Origin: Halorhabdus amylolytica | GTDB lineage: Archaea > Halobacteriota > Halobacteria > Halobacteriales > Haloarculaceae | DNA length: 64,000 nt | Reading direction: 5' to 3' | Assembly (NCBI RefSeq): GCF_004944975.1 | Contig: NZ_SPQG01000007.1 | Span: forward strand, 25,360-89,359 | Part shown: positions 63,024 to 64,000 of the stretch, in pieces | How positions within the stretch are numbered: the first letter of the stretch is position 1 | Layout: each line of letters opens with the position of its first letter | Program-made: the position numbers and the translations under genes | The notes under the pieces: model-generated | The model's input: the letters and a program-made list of their open reading frames with translations, nothing else | What the model was told of the DNA's origin: nothing | The model's database searches: none

Positions 63024-64000
63024 ATGTCCAATGACGGGGTAAGTCATGAAGGGGGGCCTGAAACACTGGTGATAGAGAGTAGACGAAATGTACTGAAGGC
63101 CGTTTCCGGGGGGATACTCGGGAAAAGCGTGTTGCAACACGCGTCGGATCTTGCTTCGGCGACGTCATATTCGCCCGATCAGTCTCAGGGAGCGCTTCTG
63201 GGAACCACGGGACCAGCAGAGGTTTACAGACGCGATGGTGATTCTTCCTGGATGCAGGTCGGAGGGACCCTTGTCTCGGATACCGACGCATCGGTTACGG
63301 ATATCACTAGCTACGACGGAACGTTGTACGCTGGCGTCACGACGAACAAAGACATGAATTTCGGATCTGGCCAAGTGTGGAGATACAATGATCAGGGATC
63401 CATCCCTGACCATTGGGAGAAGGCTGCGGACGGACTGCAAAATGAAGTCACGACGTTGGCGGTATACGACGGCGATCTCTATGCAGGAACCGCCTGCGGT
63501 TCGGCGCAACTGTTCAAACGGGAGTCGAGTGGGTCGTGGACGAAAGTCCTTGAGGAGTCACAATGGCATGGGTTCGCGGCCTCGCAGCCGTTCGACGGGG
63601 ATCTGTACCTTGGCGATAGTCAGTACGACAAATTCGGTCGGTTCGATGGCTCGCAGTTCGTTCAAGAAGCCAACCAAGGCGGGAGTTGTGTGTTCGACCT
63701 GGTCGCTTACAACGGTGAGCTATTCGGAGGCGCGCTCTTCGGGTATATGTACGAACGAAACGGCGGTTCGTGGGACCGGGTGTCGGCAGACACCGACTCC
63801 GGTCTGTTCGCATACGGCGTGTATGACGGCACAATGTATGCTGGCGACGAGAACGGCACGCTCTACGAGTGGACCGGAAACGACCTCTCGGAGATACACA
63901 AGTTCGACGACAGCGTCGTCGCTATGGAGGGGTCAAAATACGGCCTCCTCATCGGGACGGGGGTGAACGCAGCCGAGTACACCGGCACGGGGGAAGACGA
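63024..64000 (+). CDS. Tat-exported beta-propeller protein (partial, runs off window)
   Basis: An open frame of at least 325 codons starts at ATG 63024 (MSNDGVSHEGGPETLVIES) and has no stop before the window end. The segment IESRRNVLKAVSGGILGKSV is a twin-arginine type signal. Repeats of about 50 residues have the pattern YDGTLYAG, YDGDLYAG, FDGDLYLG, YNGELFGG, YDGTMYAG, consistent with a propeller fold, and suggest an extracellular protein. The TATA at 63016-63024 overlaps the first ATG, so the GTG at 63069 (VIESRRNVL) is a plausible true start. Function is unknown. Its AT-rich flank suggests an accessory region. Confidence 0.7.
   Translation, partial: MSNDGVSHEGGPETLVIESRRNVLKAVSGGILGKSVLQHASDLASATSYSPDQSQGALLGTTGPAEVYRRDGDSSWMQVGGTLVSDTDASVTDITSYDGTLYAGVTTNKDMNFGSGQVWRYNDQGSIPDHWEKAADGLQNEVTTLAVYDGDLYAGTACGSAQLFKRESSGSWTKVLEESQWHGFAASQPFDGDLYLGDSQYDKFGRFDGSQFVQEANQGGSCVFDLVAYNGELFGGALFGYMYERNGGSWDRVSADTDSGLFAYGVYDGTMYAGDENGTLYEWTGNDLSEIHKFDDSVVAMEGSKYGLLIGTGVNAAEYTGTGED

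Overview
The window is chromosomal DNA of a halophilic archaeon (class Halobacteria). The evidence is the high GC content, the very acidic proteins, the Tat-type lipoprotein signals, the thermosome, RadA, archaeal DnaG and Dim2-like KH genes, a class II ribonucleotide reductase carrying inteins, and an intron-containing elongator tRNA-Met. Archaeal TATA boxes often sit about 25-30 bases before the start codon, so leaderless transcription is likely for several genes. The genus cannot be fixed from the sequence alone.

Layout. 1-1,000: a decayed DDE transposase, split by a 154-bp MITE with a 9-bp target duplication. 1,083-6,124: two exported proteins, a PQQ-type propeller lipoprotein and a 1,252-residue vWA/thrombospondin-type-3 protein. 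6,255-6,690: an IS200/IS605-like remnant. 6,700-16,100: housekeeping genes (pheA, thermosome, AAA ATPase, Dim2/KH, hexapeptide acyltransferase, radA) plus a predicted pseudokinase and a TIM-barrel isomerase. 16,200-22,220: small membrane and secreted proteins, two stand-alone Lrp-type ligand-binding proteins (one paired with TrkA), a pilin-like protein, and tRNA-Leu(UAA) with a tandem array of copies of its own 3' end. 22,300-28,050: an HtrA-like lipoprotein protease and the trpDFEG operon. 28,300-35,333: nrdJ with three inteins. 35,430-44,663: small haloarchaeal conserved genes, tRNA-Met (intron), UspA, CBS protein, tRNA-Glu, a membrane-anchored winged-helix protein and a 1,015-residue FAD/Fe-S oxidoreductase. 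44,725-57,400: MATE exporter, serine hydrolase, stress protein, small zinc finger, valS, BolA, aldo/keto reductase, CGFS glutaredoxin, a CARF-like/HTH regulator and a DUF3311 + sodium:solute symporter pair. 57,580-64,000: 34-bp tandem repeats before dnaG, a DUF92/GNAT pair, a broken M20 peptidase, and the 5' part of a Tat-exported propeller protein that runs off the window.

How genes work together. trpD, trpF, trpE and trpG overlap by ATGA junctions and supply the anthranilate synthase, phosphoribosyltransferase and isomerase steps; TGTACA-like boxes lie just before trpD. BolA and the CGFS glutaredoxin form a recognised iron-sulfur pair, here separated by an aldo/keto reductase. DUF3311 and the symporter overlap as a transporter pair. 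RadA, DnaG, NrdJ and ValS are core information and nucleotide functions.

The most unusual material is small-scale: hairpins inserted in frame into trpG, three inteins in one reductase (one carrying extra HTH motifs, another splitting the active-site motif), repeated tRNA 3' ends beside two tRNAs, a MITE inside a transposase, and tandem repeats upstream of dnaG and glutaredoxin. I found no CRISPR array and no rRNA, and no convincing new multi-gene defence system.
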